A DNA stretch of 64,000 nucleotides from Hippasteria phrygiana (taxonomy: Eukaryota > Echinodermata > Asteroidea > Valvatida > Goniasteridae). A model generated the notes under the pieces. That model saw only the letters and a list, made by a program, of their open reading frames with translations. It ran no database searches and was not told the origin of the DNA. Of the stretch, positions 1-13,444 are shown one piece after another (position 1 is the stretch's first letter; every line of letters begins with the position of its first letter). Both the position numbers and the translations under genes were made by a program. Location: positions 310,001 through 374,000 of the forward strand of contig JAZGUH010000373.1 in NCBI GenBank assembly GCA_037893225.1, read 5' to 3'.

Positions 1-232
1 CATGAAATATCAACCAAATTCAGTAATTTTGACATGTATGGATAGCTTAGATCTGGCGCTACATGTTGCAATTATCGGCGGCTTCTTAGAGTTAACACTT
101 GTGGAGAAAATTCAAACCTCGCAATGTTTATTTTCTTCCCGGCCACCATCTGTGTGCAGATTACCTTCTATTTATTGCTCCATGCCTGTCAAATTCCCTG
201 GGGCATGGACTTGCTTTACTCATTCATAATTG
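1..232 (+). repeat. Reference satellite monomer (type A), phase used for all coordinates
   Basis: This first monomer sets the numbering. It has 93 G+C of 232 bases (40.1%). Landmarks are ACATGT at cp32-37 and cp61-66, BglII AGATCT at cp49-54, HpaI GTTAAC at cp91-96 and a pyrimidine-rich stretch at cp131-140. The main variable block is cp138-172, and the junction with the next unit is cattcataattg|catgaaat. A short inverted repeat, TTCAT-(6 nt)-ATGAA, spans the monomer junction. A stop-free reading frame runs from ATG at cp2 to TAA at cp227-229 (75 codons), but it is not preserved across variants. The chosen start of the repeat is arbitrary, as for any tandem array. Confidence 0.95.
179..209. 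repeat. 8-bp inverted repeat in type A monomers
   Basis: tccatgcc (cp179-186) and ggcatgga (cp202-209) are perfect reverse complements around a 15-bp spacer. The dyad is perfect only when 186C and 204C occur together, as in A, A* and the mosaics carrying an A 3' end. In most other types 204T gives a G-T pair, and 186A breaks the eighth pair. It could form a hairpin or bind a protein as a dyad, but nothing shows that it does. Confidence 0.6.
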
Positions 233-1160
233 CATGAAATATCAACCAAATTCAGTAATTTTGACACGTATGGATAGCTTAGATCTGGCGCTACATGTTG
301 CAATTATCGGCGGCTTCTTAGAGTTAAAACTTGTGGAGAAAATTCAAACCTCGCAATGTTTATTTTCTTTCCGGCCAACATCTGTGTGCATATTACCTTC
401 TATTTATTGCTCCATGCCTGTCAAATTCCCTGGGGTATGGACTTGCTTTACTCATTCATAATTGCATGAAATATCAACCAAATTCAGTAATTTTGACATG
501 TATGGATAGCTTAGATCTGGCGCTACATGTTGCAATTATCGACGGCTTCTTAGAGTTAAAACTTGTGGAGAAAATTCAAACCTCGCAATGTTTATTTTCT
601 TTCCGGCCAACATCTGTGTGCATATTACCTTCTATTTATTGCTCCATGCCTGTCAAATTCCCTGGGGTATGGACTTGCTTTACTCATTCATAATTGCATG
701 AAATATCAACCAAATTCAGTAATTTTGACATGTATGGATAGCTTAGATCTGGCGCTACATGTTGCAATTATCGGCGGCTTCTTAGAGTTAACACTTGTGG
801 AGAAAATTCAAACCTCGCAATGTTTATTTTCTTCCCGGCCACCATCTGTGTGCAGATTACCTTTTATTTATTGCTCCATGCCTGTCAAATTCCCTGGGGT
901 ATGGACTTGCTTTACTCATTCATAATTGCATGAAATATCAACCAAATTCAGTAATTTTGACATGTATGGATAGCTTAGATCTGGCGCTACATGTTGCAAT
1001 TATCGGCGGCTTCTTAGAGTTAAAACTTGTGGAGAAAATTCAAACCTCGCAATGTTTATTTTCTTTCCGGCCAACATCTGTGTACATGTTACCGTCTATT
1101 TATTGCTCCATGCATGTCAAATTCCCTGGGGTATGGACTTGCTTTACTCATTTATAATTG

Positions 1161-1390
1161 CATGAAATATCAACCAAATTCAGTAATTTTGACATGTATG
1201 GATAGCTTAGATCTGGCGCTACATGTTGCAATTATCGGCGGCTTCTTAGAGTTAACACTTGTGGAGAAAATTCAAACCTCGCAATGTTTATTTTCTTTCC
1301 GGCCAACATCTGTACATGTTACCGTCTATTTATTGCTCCATGCATGTCAAATTCCCTGGGGTATGGACTTGCTTTACTCATTCATAATTG
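1161..1390 (+). repeat. 230-bp monomer (type F), 2-bp deletion
   Basis: The segment tgtgtacatg of sister monomers is tgtacatg here, a loss of one GT from a short GT run at cp152-155, which fits replication slippage. The loss changes the reading frame of the monomer-length open frame. The six other copies are listed separately, and all lie in domain I as the last unit of a block. Confidence 0.95.
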
Positions 1391-3710
1391 CATGAAATAT
1401 CAACCAAATTCAGTAATTTTGACATGTATGGATAGCTTAGATCTGGCGCTACATGTTGCAATTATCGGCGGCTTCTTAGAGTTAACACTTGTGGAGAAAA
1501 TTCAAACCTCGCAATGTTTATTTTCTTCCCGGCCACCATCTGTGTGCAGATTACCTTCTATTTATTGCTCCATGCCTGTCAAATTCCCTGGGGCATGGAC
1601 TTGCTTTACTCATTCATAATTGCATGAAATATCAACCAAATTCAGTAATTTTGACACGTATGGATAGCTTAGATCTGGCGCTACATGTTGCAATTATCGG
1701 CGGCTTCTTAGAGTTAAAACTTGTGGAGAAAATTCAAACCTCGCAATGTTTATTTTCTTTCCGGCCAACATCTGTGTGCATATTACCTTCTATTTATTGC
1801 TCCATGCCTGTCAAATTCCCTGGGGTATGGACTTGCTTTACTCATTCATAATTGCATGAAATATCAACCAAATTCAGTAATTTTGACATGTATGGATAGC
1901 TTAGATCTGGCGCTACATGTTGCAATTATCGGCGGCTTCTTAGAGTTAAAACTTGTGGAGAAAATTCAAACCTCGCAATGTTTATTTTCTTTCCGGCCAA
2001 CATCTGTGTGCATATTACCTTCTATTTATTGCTCCATGCCTGTCAAATTCCCTGGGGTATGGACTTGCTTTACTCATTCATAATTGCATGAAATATCAAC
2101 CAAATTCAGTAATTTTGACATGTATGGATAGCTTAGATCTGGCGCTACATGTTGCAATTATCGGCGGCTTCTTAGAGTTAACACTTGTGGAGAAAATTCA
2201 AACCTCGCAATGTTTATTTTCTTCCCGGCCACCATCTGTGTGCAGATTACCTTTTATTTATTGCTCCATGCCTGTCAAATTCCCTGGGGTATGGACTTGC
2301 TTTACTCATTCATAATTGCATGAAATATCAACCAAATTCAGTAATTTTGACATGTATGGATAGCTTAGATCTGGCGCTACATGTTGCAATTATCGGCGGC
2401 TTCTTAGAGTTAAAACTTGTGGAGAAAATTCAAACCTCGCAATGTTTATTTTCTTTCCGGCCAACATCTGTGTACATGTTACCGTCTATTTATTGCTCCA
2501 TGCATGTCAAATTCCCTGGGGTATGGACTTGCTTTACTCATTTATAATTGCATGAAATATCAACCAAATTCAGTAATTTTGACATGTATGGATAGCTTAG
2601 ATCTGGCGCTACATGTTGCAATTATCGGCGGCTTCTTAGAGTTAACACTTGTGAAGAAAATTCAAACCTCGCAATGTTTATTTTCTTCCCGGCCACCATC
2701 TGTGTGCAGATTACCTTCTATTTATTGCTCCATGCCTGTCAAATTCCCTGGGGCATGGACTTGCTTTACTCATTCATAATTGCATGAAATATCAACCAAA
2801 TTCAGTAATTTTGACATGTATGGATAGCTTAGATCTGGCGCTACATGTTGCAATTATCGGCGGCTTCTTAGAGTTAAAACTTGTGGAGAAAATTCAAACC
2901 TCGCAATGTTTATTTTCTTTCCGGCCAACATCTGTGTGCATATTACCTTCTATTTATTGCTCCATGCCTGTCAAATTCCCTGGGGTATGGACTTGCTTTA
3001 CTCATTCATAATTGCATGAAATATCAACCAAATTCAGTAATTTTGACATGTATGGATAGCTTAGATCTGGCGCTACATGTTGCAATTATCGGCGGCTTCT
3101 TAGAGTTAAAACTTGTGGAGAAAATTCAAACCTCGCAATGTTTATTTTCTTTCCGGCCAACATCTGTGTGCATATTACCTTCTATTTATTGCTCCATGCA
3201 TGTCAAATTCCCTGGGGTATGGACTTGCTTTACTCATTCATAATTGCATGAAATATCAACCAAATTCAGTAATTTTGACATGTATGGATAGCTTAGATCT
3301 GGCGCTACATGTTGCAATTATCGGCGGCTTCTTAGAGTTAAAACTTGTGGAGAAAATCCAAACCTCGCAATGTTTATTTTCTTTCCGGCCAACATCTGTG
3401 TACATGTTACCGTCTATTTATTGCTCCATGCATGTCAAATTCCCTGGGGTATGGACTTGCTTTACTCATTCATAATTGCATGAAATATCAACCAAATTCA
3501 GTAATTTTGACATGTATGGATAGCTTAGATCTGGCGCTACAGGTTGCAATTATCGGCGGCTTCTTAGAGTTAACACTTGTGGAGAAAATTCAAACCTCGC
3601 AATGTTTATTTTCTTTCCGGCCAACATCTGTGTACATGTTACCGTCTATTTATTGCTCCATGCATGTCAAATTCCCTGGGGTATGGACTTGCTTTACTCA
3701 TTTATAATTG

Positions 3711-3940
3711 CATGAAATATCAACCAAATTCAGTAATTTTGACATGTATGGATAGCTTAGATCTGGCGCTACATGTTGCAATTATCGGCGGCTTCTTAGA
3801 GTTAACACTTGTGGAGAAAATTCAAACCTCGCAATGTTTATTTTCTTTCCGGCCAACATCTGTACATGTTACCGTCTATTTATTGCTCCATGCATGTCAA
3901 ATTCCCTGGGGTATGGACTTGCTTTACTCATTCATAATTG
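3711..3940 (+). repeat. 230-bp monomer (type F)
   Basis: Carries the same GT loss as the unit at 1161. It closes the 11-mer part of 17-mer copy 1, following type I (64G, 225T). Confidence 0.95.
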
Positions 3941-5794
3941 CATGAAATATCAACCAAATTCAGTAATTTTGACATGTATGGATAGCTTAGATCTGGCGCT
4001 ACATGTTGCAATTATCGGCGGCTTCTTAGAGTTAACACTTGTGGAGAAAATTCAAACCTCGCAATGTTTATTTTCTTCCCGGCCACCATCTGTGTGCAGA
4101 TTACCTTCTATTTATTGCTCCATGCCTGTCAAATTCCCTGGGGCATGGACTTGCTTTACTCATTCATAATTGCATGAAATATCAACCAAATTCAGTAATT
4201 TTGACACGTATGGATAGCTTAGATCTGGCGCTACATGTTGCAATTATCGGCGGCTTCTTAGAGTTAAAACTTGTGGAGAAAATTCAAACCTCGCAATGTT
4301 TATTTTCTTTCCGGCCAACATCTGTGTGCATATTACCTTCTATTTATTGCTCCATGCCTGTCAAATTCCCTGGGGTATGGACTTGCTTTACTCATTCATA
4401 ATTGCATGAAATATCAACCAAATTCAGTAATTTTGACATGTATGGATAGCTTAGATCTGGCGCTACATGTTGCAATTATCGGCGGCTTCTTAGAGTTAAA
4501 ACTTGTGGAGAAAATTCAAACCTCGCAATGTTTATTTTCTTTCCGGCCAACATCTGTGTGCATATTACCTTCTATTTATTGCTCCATGCCTGTCAAATTC
4601 CCTGGGGCATGGACTTGCTTTACTCATTCATAATTGCATGAAATATCAACCAAATTCAGTAATTTTGACACGTATGGATAGCTTAGATCTGGCGCTACAT
4701 GTTGCAATTATCGGCGGCTTCTTAGAGTTAAAACTTGTGGAGAAAATTCAAACCTCGCAATGTTTATTTTCTTTCCGGCCAACATCTGTGTGCATATTAC
4801 CTTTTATTTATTGCTCCATGCCTGTCAAATTCCCTGGGGTATGGACTTGCTTTACTCATTCATAATTGCATGAAATATCAACCAAATTCAGTAATTTTGA
4901 CATGTATGGATAGCTTAGATCTGGCGCTACATGTTGCAATTATCGGCGGCTTCTTAGAGTTAAAACTTGTGGAGAAAATTCAAACCTCGCAATGTTTATT
5001 TTCTTTCCGGCCAACATCTGTGTGCATATTACCTTCTATTTATTGCTCCATGCCTGTCAAATTCCCTGGGGTATGGACTTGCTTTACTCATTCATAATTG
5101 CATGAAATATCAACCAAATTCAGTAATTTTGACATGTATGGATAGCTTAGATCTGGCGCTACATGTTGCAATTATCGGCGGCTTCTTAGAGTTAACACTT
5201 GTGGAGAAAATTCAAACCTCGCAATGTTTATTTTCTTCCCGGCCACCATCTGTGTGCAGATTACCTTTTATTTATTGCTCCATGCCTGTCAAATTCCCTG
5301 GGGTATGGACTTGCTTTACTCATTCATAATTGCATGAAATATCAACCAAATTCAGTAATTTTGACATGTATGGATAGCTTAGATCTGGCGCTACATGTTG
5401 CAATTATCGGCGGCTTCTTAGAGTTAAAACTTGTGGAGAAAATTCAAACCTCGCAATGTTTATTTTCTTTCCGGCCAACATCTGTGTACATGTTACCGTC
5501 TATTTATTGCTCCATGCATGTCAAATTCCCTGGGGTATGGACTTGCTTTACTCATTTATAATTGCATGAAATATCAACCAAATTCAGTAATTTTGACATG
5601 TATGGATAGCTTAGATCTGGCGCTACATGTTGCAATTATCGGCGGCTTCTTAGAGTTAACACTTGTGGAGAAAATTCAAACCTCGCAATGTTTATTTTCT
5701 TTCCGGCCAACATCTGTACATGTTACCGTCTATTTATTGCTCCATGCATGTCAAATTCCCTGGGGTATGGACTTGCTTTACTCATTCATAATTG
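3941..5794 (+). repeat. 8-monomer block inserted between 17-mers (1,854 bp)
   Basis: The order is A-B-C'-B'-C-D-E-F. It equals the basic A-to-F 6-mer with an extra C/B pair. C' (4405-4636) is type C up to about cp168 but carries the A-type 204C. B' (4637-4868) carries the B mark 35C but 168T, a base otherwise seen in D and P types. The 204C of one unit and the 35C of the next normally mark an A-to-B junction, so a fragment spanning such a junction seems to have been copied into a C-to-C context. This block has no second copy in the window. Confidence 0.88.
5565..5794 (+). repeat. 230-bp monomer (type F)
   Basis: Carries the GT loss at cp152-155. It is the last unit of the 8-mer block and follows type E. 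Confidence 0.95.
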
Positions 5795-6954
5795 CATGAA
5801 ATATCAACCAAATTCAGTAATTTTGACATGTATGGATAGCTTAGATCTGGCGCTACATGTTGCAATTATCGGCGGCTTCTTAGAGTTAACACTTGTGGAG
5901 AAAATTCAAACCTCGCAATGTTTATTTTCTTCCCGGCCACCATCTGTGTGCAGATTACCTTCTATTTATTGCTCCATGCCTGTCAAATTCCCTGGGGCAT
6001 GGACTTGCTTTACTCATTCATAATTGCATGAAATATCAACCAAATTCAGTAATTTTGACACGTATGGATAGCTTAGATCTGGCGCTACATGTTGCAATTA
6101 TCGGCGGCTTCTTAGAGTTAAAACTTGTGGAGAAAATTCAAACCTCGCAATGTTTATTTTCTTTCCGGCCAACATCTGTGTGCATATTACCTTCTATTTA
6201 TTGCTCCATGCCTGTCAAATTCCCTGGGGTATGGACTTGCTTTACTCATTCATAATTGCATGAAATATCAACCAAATTCAGTAATTTTGACATGTATGGA
6301 TAGCTTAGATCTGGCGCTACATGTTGCAATTATCGGCGGCTTCTTAGAGTTAAAACTTGTGGAGAAAATTCAAACCTCGCAATGTTTATTTTCTTTCCGG
6401 CCAACATCTGTGTGCATATTACCTTCTATTTATTGCTCCATGCCTGTCAAATTCCCTGGGGTATGGACTTGCTTTACTCATTCATAATTGCATGAAATAT
6501 CAACCAAATTCAGTAATTTTGACATGTATGGATAGCTTAGATCTGGCGCTACATGTTGCAATTATCGGCGGCTTCTTAGAGTTAACACTTGTGGAGAAAA
6601 TTCAAACCTCGCAATGTTTATTTTCTTCCCGGCCACCATCTGTGTGCAGATTACCTTTTATTTATTGCTCCATGCCTGTCAAATTCCCTGGGGTATGGAC
6701 TTGCTTTACTCATTCATAATTGCATGAAATATCAACCAAATTCAGTAATTTTGACATGTATGGATAGCTTAGATCTGGCGCTACATGTTGCAATTATCGG
6801 CGGCTTCTTAGAGTTAAAACTTGTGGAGAAAATTCAAACCTCGCAATGTTTATTTTCTTTCCGGCCAACATCTGTGTACATGTTACCGTCTATTTATTGC
6901 TCCATGCATGTCAAATTCCCTGGGGTATGGACTTGCTTTACTCATTTATAATTG

Positions 6955-7184
6955 CATGAAATATCAACCAAATTCAGTAATTTTGACATGTATGGATAGC
7001 TTAGATCTGGCGCTACATGTTGCAATTATCGGCGGCTTCTTAGAGTTAACACTTGTGGAGAAAATTCAAACCTCGCAATGTTTATTTTCTTTCCGGCCAA
7101 CATCTGTACATGTTACCGTCTATTTATTGCTCCATGCATGTCAAATTCCCTGGGGTATGGACTTGCTTTACTCATTCATAATTG
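6955..7184 (+). repeat. 230-bp monomer (type F)
   Basis: Carries the GT loss at cp152-155. It closes the 6-mer half of 17-mer copy 2. Confidence 0.95.
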
Positions 7185-9504
7185 CATGAAATATCAACCA
7201 AATTCAGTAATTTTGACATGTATGGATAGCTTAGATCTGGCGCTACATGTTGCAATTATCGGCGGCTTCTTAGAGTTAACACTTGTGGAGAAAATTCAAA
7301 CCTCGCAATGTTTATTTTCTTCCCGGCCACCATCTGTGTGCAGATTACCTTCTATTTATTGCTCCATGCCTGTCAAATTCCCTGGGGCATGGACTTGCTT
7401 TACTCATTCATAATTGCATGAAATATCAACCAAATTCAGTAATTTTGACACGTATGGATAGCTTAGATCTGGCGCTACATGTTGCAATTATCGGCGGCTT
7501 CTTAGAGTTAAAACTTGTGGAGAAAATTCAAACCTCGCAATGTTTATTTTCTTTCCGGCCAACATCTGTGTGCATATTACCTTCTATTTATTGCTCCATG
7601 CCTGTCAAATTCCCTGGGGTATGGACTTGCTTTACTCATTCATAATTGCATGAAATATCAACCAAATTCAGTAATTTTGACATGTATGGATAGCTTAGAT
7701 CTGGCGCTACATGTTGCAATTATCGGCGGCTTCTTAGAGTTAAAACTTGTGGAGAAAATTCAAACCTCGCAATGTTTATTTTCTTTCCGGCCAACATCTG
7801 TGTGCATATTACCTTCTATTTATTGCTCCATGCCTGTCAAATTCCCTGGGGTATGGACTTGCTTTACTCATTCATAATTGCATGAAATATCAACCAAATT
7901 CAGTAATTTTGACATGTATGGATAGCTTAGATCTGGCGCTACATGTTGCAATTATCGGCGGCTTCTTAGAGTTAACACTTGTGGAGAAAATTCAAACCTC
8001 GCAATGTTTATTTTCTTCCCGGCCACCATCTGTGTGCAGATTACCTTTTATTTATTGCTCCATGCCTGTCAAATTCCCTGGGGTATGGACTTGCTTTACT
8101 CATTCATAATTGCATGAAATATCAACCAAATTCAGTAATTTTGACATGTATGGATAGCTTAGATCTGGCGCTACATGTTGCAATTATCGGCGGCTTCTTA
8201 GAGTTAAAACTTGTGGAGAAAATTCAAACCTCGCAATGTTTATTTTCTTTCCGGCCAACATCTGTGTACATGTTACCGTCTATTTATTGCTCCATGCATG
8301 TCAAATTCCCTGGGGTATGGACTTGCTTTACTCATTTATAATTGCATGAAATATCAACCAAATTCAGTAATTTTGACATGTATGGATAGCTTAGATCTGG
8401 CGCTACATGTTGCAATTATCGGCGGCTTCTTAGAGTTAACACTTGTGAAGAAAATTCAAACCTCGCAATGTTTATTTTCTTCCCGGCCACCATCTGTGTG
8501 CAGATTACCTTCTATTTATTGCTCCATGCCTGTCAAATTCCCTGGGGCATGGACTTGCTTTACTCATTCATAATTGCATGAAATATCAACCAAATTCAGT
8601 AATTTTGACATGTATGGATAGCTTAGATCTGGCGCTACATGTTGCAATTATCGGCGGCTTCTTAGAGTTAAAACTTGTGGAGAAAATTCAAACCTCGCAA
8701 TGTTTATTTTCTTTCCGGCCAACATCTGTGTGCATATTACCTTCTATTTATTGCTCCATGCCTGTCAAATTCCCTGGGGTATGGACTTGCTTTACTCATT
8801 CATAATTGCATGAAATATCAACCAAATTCAGTAATTTTGACATGTATGGATAGCTTAGATCTGGCGCTACATGTTGCAATTATCGGCGGCTTCTTAGAGT
8901 TAAAACTTGTGGAGAAAATTCAAACCTCGCAATGTTTATTTTCTTTCCGGCCAACATCTGTGTGCATATTACCTTCTATTTATTGCTCCATGCATGTCAA
9001 ATTCCCTGGGGTATGGACTTGCTTTACTCATTCATAATTGCATGAAATATCAACCAAATTCAGTAATTTTGACATGTATGGATAGCTTAGATCTGGCGCT
9101 ACATGTTGCAATTATCGGCGGCTTCTTAGAGTTAAAACTTGTGGAGAAAATCCAAACCTCGCAATGTTTATTTTCTTTCCGGCCAACATCTGTGTACATG
9201 TTACCGTATATTTATTGCTCCATGCATGTCAAATTCCCTGGGGTATGGACTTGCTTTACTCATTCATAATTGCATGAAATATCAACCAAATTCAGTAATT
9301 TTGACATGTATGGATAGCTTAGATCTGGCGCTACAGGTTGCAATTATCGGCGGCTTCTTAGAGTTAACACTTGTGGAGAAAATTCAAACCTCGCAATGTT
9401 TATTTTCTTTCCGGCCAACATCTGTGTACATGTTACCGTCTATTTATTGCTCCATGCATGTCAAATTCCCTGGGGTATGGACTTGCTTTACTCATTTATA
9501 ATTG

Positions 9505-9734
9505 CATGAAATATCAACCAAATTCAGTAATTTTGACATGTATGGATAGCTTAGATCTGGCGCTACATGTTGCAATTATCGGCGGCTTCTTAGAGTTAAC
9601 ACTTGTGGAGAAAATTCAAACCTCGCAATGTTTATTTTCTTTCCGGCCAACATCTGTACATGTTACCGTCTATTTATTGCTCCATGCATGTCAAATTCCC
9701 TGGGGTATGGACTTGCTTTACTCATTCATAATTG
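9505..9734 (+). repeat. 230-bp monomer (type F)
   Basis: Carries the GT loss at cp152-155. It closes the 11-mer half of 17-mer copy 2, following type I. Confidence 0.95.
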
Positions 9735-10894
9735 CATGAAATATCAACCAAATTCAGTAATTTTGACATGTATGGATAGCTTAGATCTGGCGCTACATGT
9801 TGCAATTATCGGCGGCTTCTTAGAGTTAACACTTGTGGAGAAAATTCAAACCTCGCAATGTTTATTTTCTTCCCGGCCACCATCTGTGTGCAGATTACCT
9901 TCTATTTATTGCTCCATGCCTGTCAAATTCCCTGGGGCATGGACTTGCTTTACTCATTCATAATTGCATGAAATATCAACCAAATTCAGTAATTTTGACA
10001 CGTATGGATAGCTTAGATCTGGCGCTACATGTTGCAATTATCGGCGGCTTCTTAGAGTTAAAACTTGTGGAGAAAATTCAAACCTCGCAATGTTTATTTT
10101 CTTTCCGGCCAACATCTGTGTGCATATTACCTTCTATTTATTGCTCCATGCCTGTCAAATTCCCTGGGGTATGGACTTGCTTTACTCATTCATAATTGCA
10201 TGAAATATCAACCAAATTCAGTAATTTTGACATGTATGGATAGCTTAGATCTGGCGCTACATGTTGCAATTATCGGCGGCTTCTTAGAGTTAAAACTTGT
10301 GGAGAAAATTCAAACCTCGCAATGTTTATTTTCTTTCCGGCCAACATCTGTGTGCATATTACCTTCTATTTATTGCTCCATGCCTGTCAAATTCCCTGGG
10401 GTATGGACTTGCTTTACTCATTCATAATTGCATGAAATATCAACCAAATTCAGTAATTTTGACATGTATGGATAGCTTAGATCTGGCGCTACATGTTGCA
10501 ATTATCGGCGGCTTCTTAGAGTTAACACTTGTGGAGAAAATTCAAACCTCGCAATGTTTATTTTCTTCCCGGCCACCATCTGTGTGCAGATTACCTTTTA
10601 TTTATTGCTCCATGCCTGTCAAATTCCCTGGGGTATGGACTTGCTTTACTCATTCATAATTGCATGAAATATCAACCAAATTCAGTAATTTTGACATGTA
10701 TGGATAGCTTAGATCTGGCGCTACATGTTGCAATTATCGGCGGCTTCTTAGAGTTAAAACTTGTGGAGAAAATTCAAACCTCGCAATGTTTATTTTCTTT
10801 CCGGCCAACATCTGTGTACATGTTACCGTCTATTTATTGCTCCATGCATGTCAAATTCCCTGGGGTATGGACTTGCTTTACTCATTTATAATTG

Positions 10895-11124
10895 CATGAA
10901 ATATCAACCAAATTCAGTAATTTTGACATGTATGGATAGCTTAGATCTGGCGCTACATGTTGCAATTATCGGCGGCTTCTTAGAGTTAACACTTGTGGAG
11001 AAAATTCAAACCTCGCAATGTTTATTTTCTTTCCGGCCAACATCTGTACATGTTACCGTCTATTTATTGCTCCATGCATGTCAAATTCCCTGGGGTATGG
11101 ACTTGCTTTACTCATTCATAATTG
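10895..11124 (+). repeat. 230-bp monomer (type F)
   Basis: Carries the GT loss at cp152-155. It closes the 6-mer half of 17-mer copy 3. Confidence 0.95.
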
Positions 11125-13444
11125 CATGAAATATCAACCAAATTCAGTAATTTTGACATGTATGGATAGCTTAGATCTGGCGCTACATGTTGCAATTATC
11201 GGCGGCTTCTTAGAGTTAACACTTGTGGAGAAAATTCAAACCTCGCAATGTTTATTTTCTTCCCGGCCACCATCTGTGTGCAGATTACCTTCTATTTATT
11301 GCTCCATGCCTGTCAAATTCCCTGGGGCATGGACTTGCTTTACTCATTCATAATTGCATGAAATATCAACCAAATTCAGTAATTTTGACACGTATGGATA
11401 GCTTAGATCTGGCGCTACATGTTGCAATTATCGGCGGCTTCTTAGAGTTAAAACTTGTGGAGAAAATTCAAACCTCGCAATGTTTATTTTCTTTCCGGCC
11501 AACATCTGTGTGCATATTACCTTCTATTTATTGCTCCATGCCTGTCAAATTCCCTGGGGTATGGACTTGCTTTACTCATTCATAATTGCATGAAATATCA
11601 ACCAAATTCAGTAATTTTGACATGTATGGATAGCTTAGATCTGGCGCTACATGTTGCAATTATCGGCGGCTTCTTAGAGTTAAAACTTGTGGAGAAAATT
11701 CAAACCTCGCAATGTTTATTTTCTTTCCGGCCAACATCTGTGTGCATATTACCTTCTATTTATTGCTCCATGCCTGTCAAATTCCCTGGGGTATGGACTT
11801 GCTTTACTCATTCATAATTGCATGAAATATCAACCAAATTCAGTAATTTTGACATGTATGGATAGCTTAGATCTGGCGCTACATGTTGCAATTATCGGCG
11901 GCTTCTTAGAGTTAACACTTGTGGAGAAAATTCAAACCTCGCAATGTTTATTTTCTTCCCGGCCACCATCTGTGTGCAGATTACCTTTTATTTATTGCTC
12001 CATGCCTGTCAAATTCCCTGGGGTATGGACTTGCTTTACTCATTCATAATTGCATGAAATATCAACCAAATTCAGTAATTTTGACATGTATGGATAGCTT
12101 AGATCTGGCGCTACATGTTGCAATTATCGGCGGCTTCTTAGAGTTAAAACTTGTGGAGAAAATTCAAACCTCGCAATGTTTATTTTCTTTCCGGCCAACA
12201 TCTGTGTACATGTTACCGTCTATTTATTGCTCCATGCATGTCAAATTCCCTGGGGTATGGACTTGCTTTACTCATTTATAATTGCATGAAATATCAACCA
12301 AATTCAGTAATTTTGACATGTATGGATAGCTTAGATCTGGCGCTACATGTTGCAATTATCGGCGGCTTCTTAGAGTTAACACTTGTGAAGAAAATTCAAA
12401 CCTCGCAATGTTTATTTTCTTCCCGGCCACCATCTGTGTGCAGATTACCTTCTATTTATTGCTCCATGCCTGTCAAATTCCCTGGGGCATGGACTTGCTT
12501 TACTCATTCATAATTGCATGAAATATCAACCAAATTCAGTAATTTTGACATGTATGGATAGCTTAGATCTGGCGCTACATGTTGCAATTATCGGCGGCTT
12601 CTTAGAGTTAAAACTTGTGGAGAAAATTCAAACCTCGCAATGTTTATTTTCTTTCCGGCCAACATCTGTGTGCATATTACCTTCTATTTATTGCTCCATG
12701 CCTGTCAAATTCCCTGGGGTATGGACTTGCTTTACTCATTCATAATTGCATGAAATATCAACCAAATTCAGTAATTTTGACATGTATGGATAGCTTAGAT
12801 CTGGCGCTACATGTTGCAATTATCGGCGGCTTCTTAGAGTTAAAACTTGTGGAGAAAATTCAAACCTCGCAATGTTTATTTTCTTTCCGGCCAACATCTG
12901 TGTGCAGATTACCTTCTATTTATTGCTCCATGCCTGTCAAATTCCCTGGGGCATGGACTTGCTTTACTCATTCATAATTGCATGAAATATCAACCAAATT
13001 CAGTAATTTTGACACGTATGGATAGCTTAGATCTGGCGCTACATGTTGCAATTATCGGCGGCTTCTTAGAGTTAAAACTTGTGGAGAAAATTCAAACCTC
13101 GCAATGTTTATTTTCTTCCCGGCCACCATCTGTGTGCAGATTACCTTCTATTTATTGCTCCATGCCTGTCAAATTCCCTGGGGCATGGACTTGCTTTACT
13201 CATTCATAATTGCATGAAATATCAACCAAATTCAGTAATTTTGACACGTATGGATAGCTTAGATCTGGCGCTACATGTTGCAATTATCGGCGGCTTCTTA
13301 GAGTTAAAACTTGTGGAGAAAATTCAAACCTCGCAATGTTTATTTTCTTTCCGGCCAACATCTGTGTACATGTTACCGTCTATTTATTGCTCCATGCATG
13401 TCAAATTCCCTGGGGTATGGACTTGCTTTACTCATTTATAATTG

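Larger units (their letters stand above)
1..3940 (+). repeat. 17-monomer HOR, copy 1 (3,940 bp)
   Basis: Monomer order is A-B-C-D-E-F / A-B-C-D-E-A*-C-G-H-I-F, that is a 6-mer (1-1390) followed by an 11-mer (1391-3940). Both sub-blocks end in the 230-bp unit F. The same order and the same exact length recur at 5795-9734. A private change, cp78 G to A at base 542, distinguishes the first C monomer. The 104A (monomer at 2551) and 112C (monomer at 3247) marks are shared with copy 2, so they predate the duplication. Confidence 0.92.
5795..9734 (+). repeat. 17-monomer HOR, copy 2 (3,940 bp)
   Basis: Order and length are the same as copy 1: a 6-mer (5795-7184) and an 11-mer (7185-9734). Shared derived marks are 104A in A* (8345-8576) and 112C in H (9041-9272). 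The differences I found from copy 1 are cp78 A in copy 1 (base 542) and cp168 C to A at base 9208 in copy 2. Two differences in 3.9 kb suggest a very recent duplication or recent conversion between the copies. Confidence 0.92.

Noticed and set aside
29..54. Bacterial-like promoter with TTGACA at cp29-34
   Set aside because: No -10 hexamer stands 16-18 bp downstream, and the array is eukaryotic satellite. The match is chance repeated with every unit.
1..232. Base 1 as a true biological repeat start
   Set aside because: The phase simply begins with the window. Linked sites span the boundary (cp216 with the next cp20), so it is not a natural unit edge.
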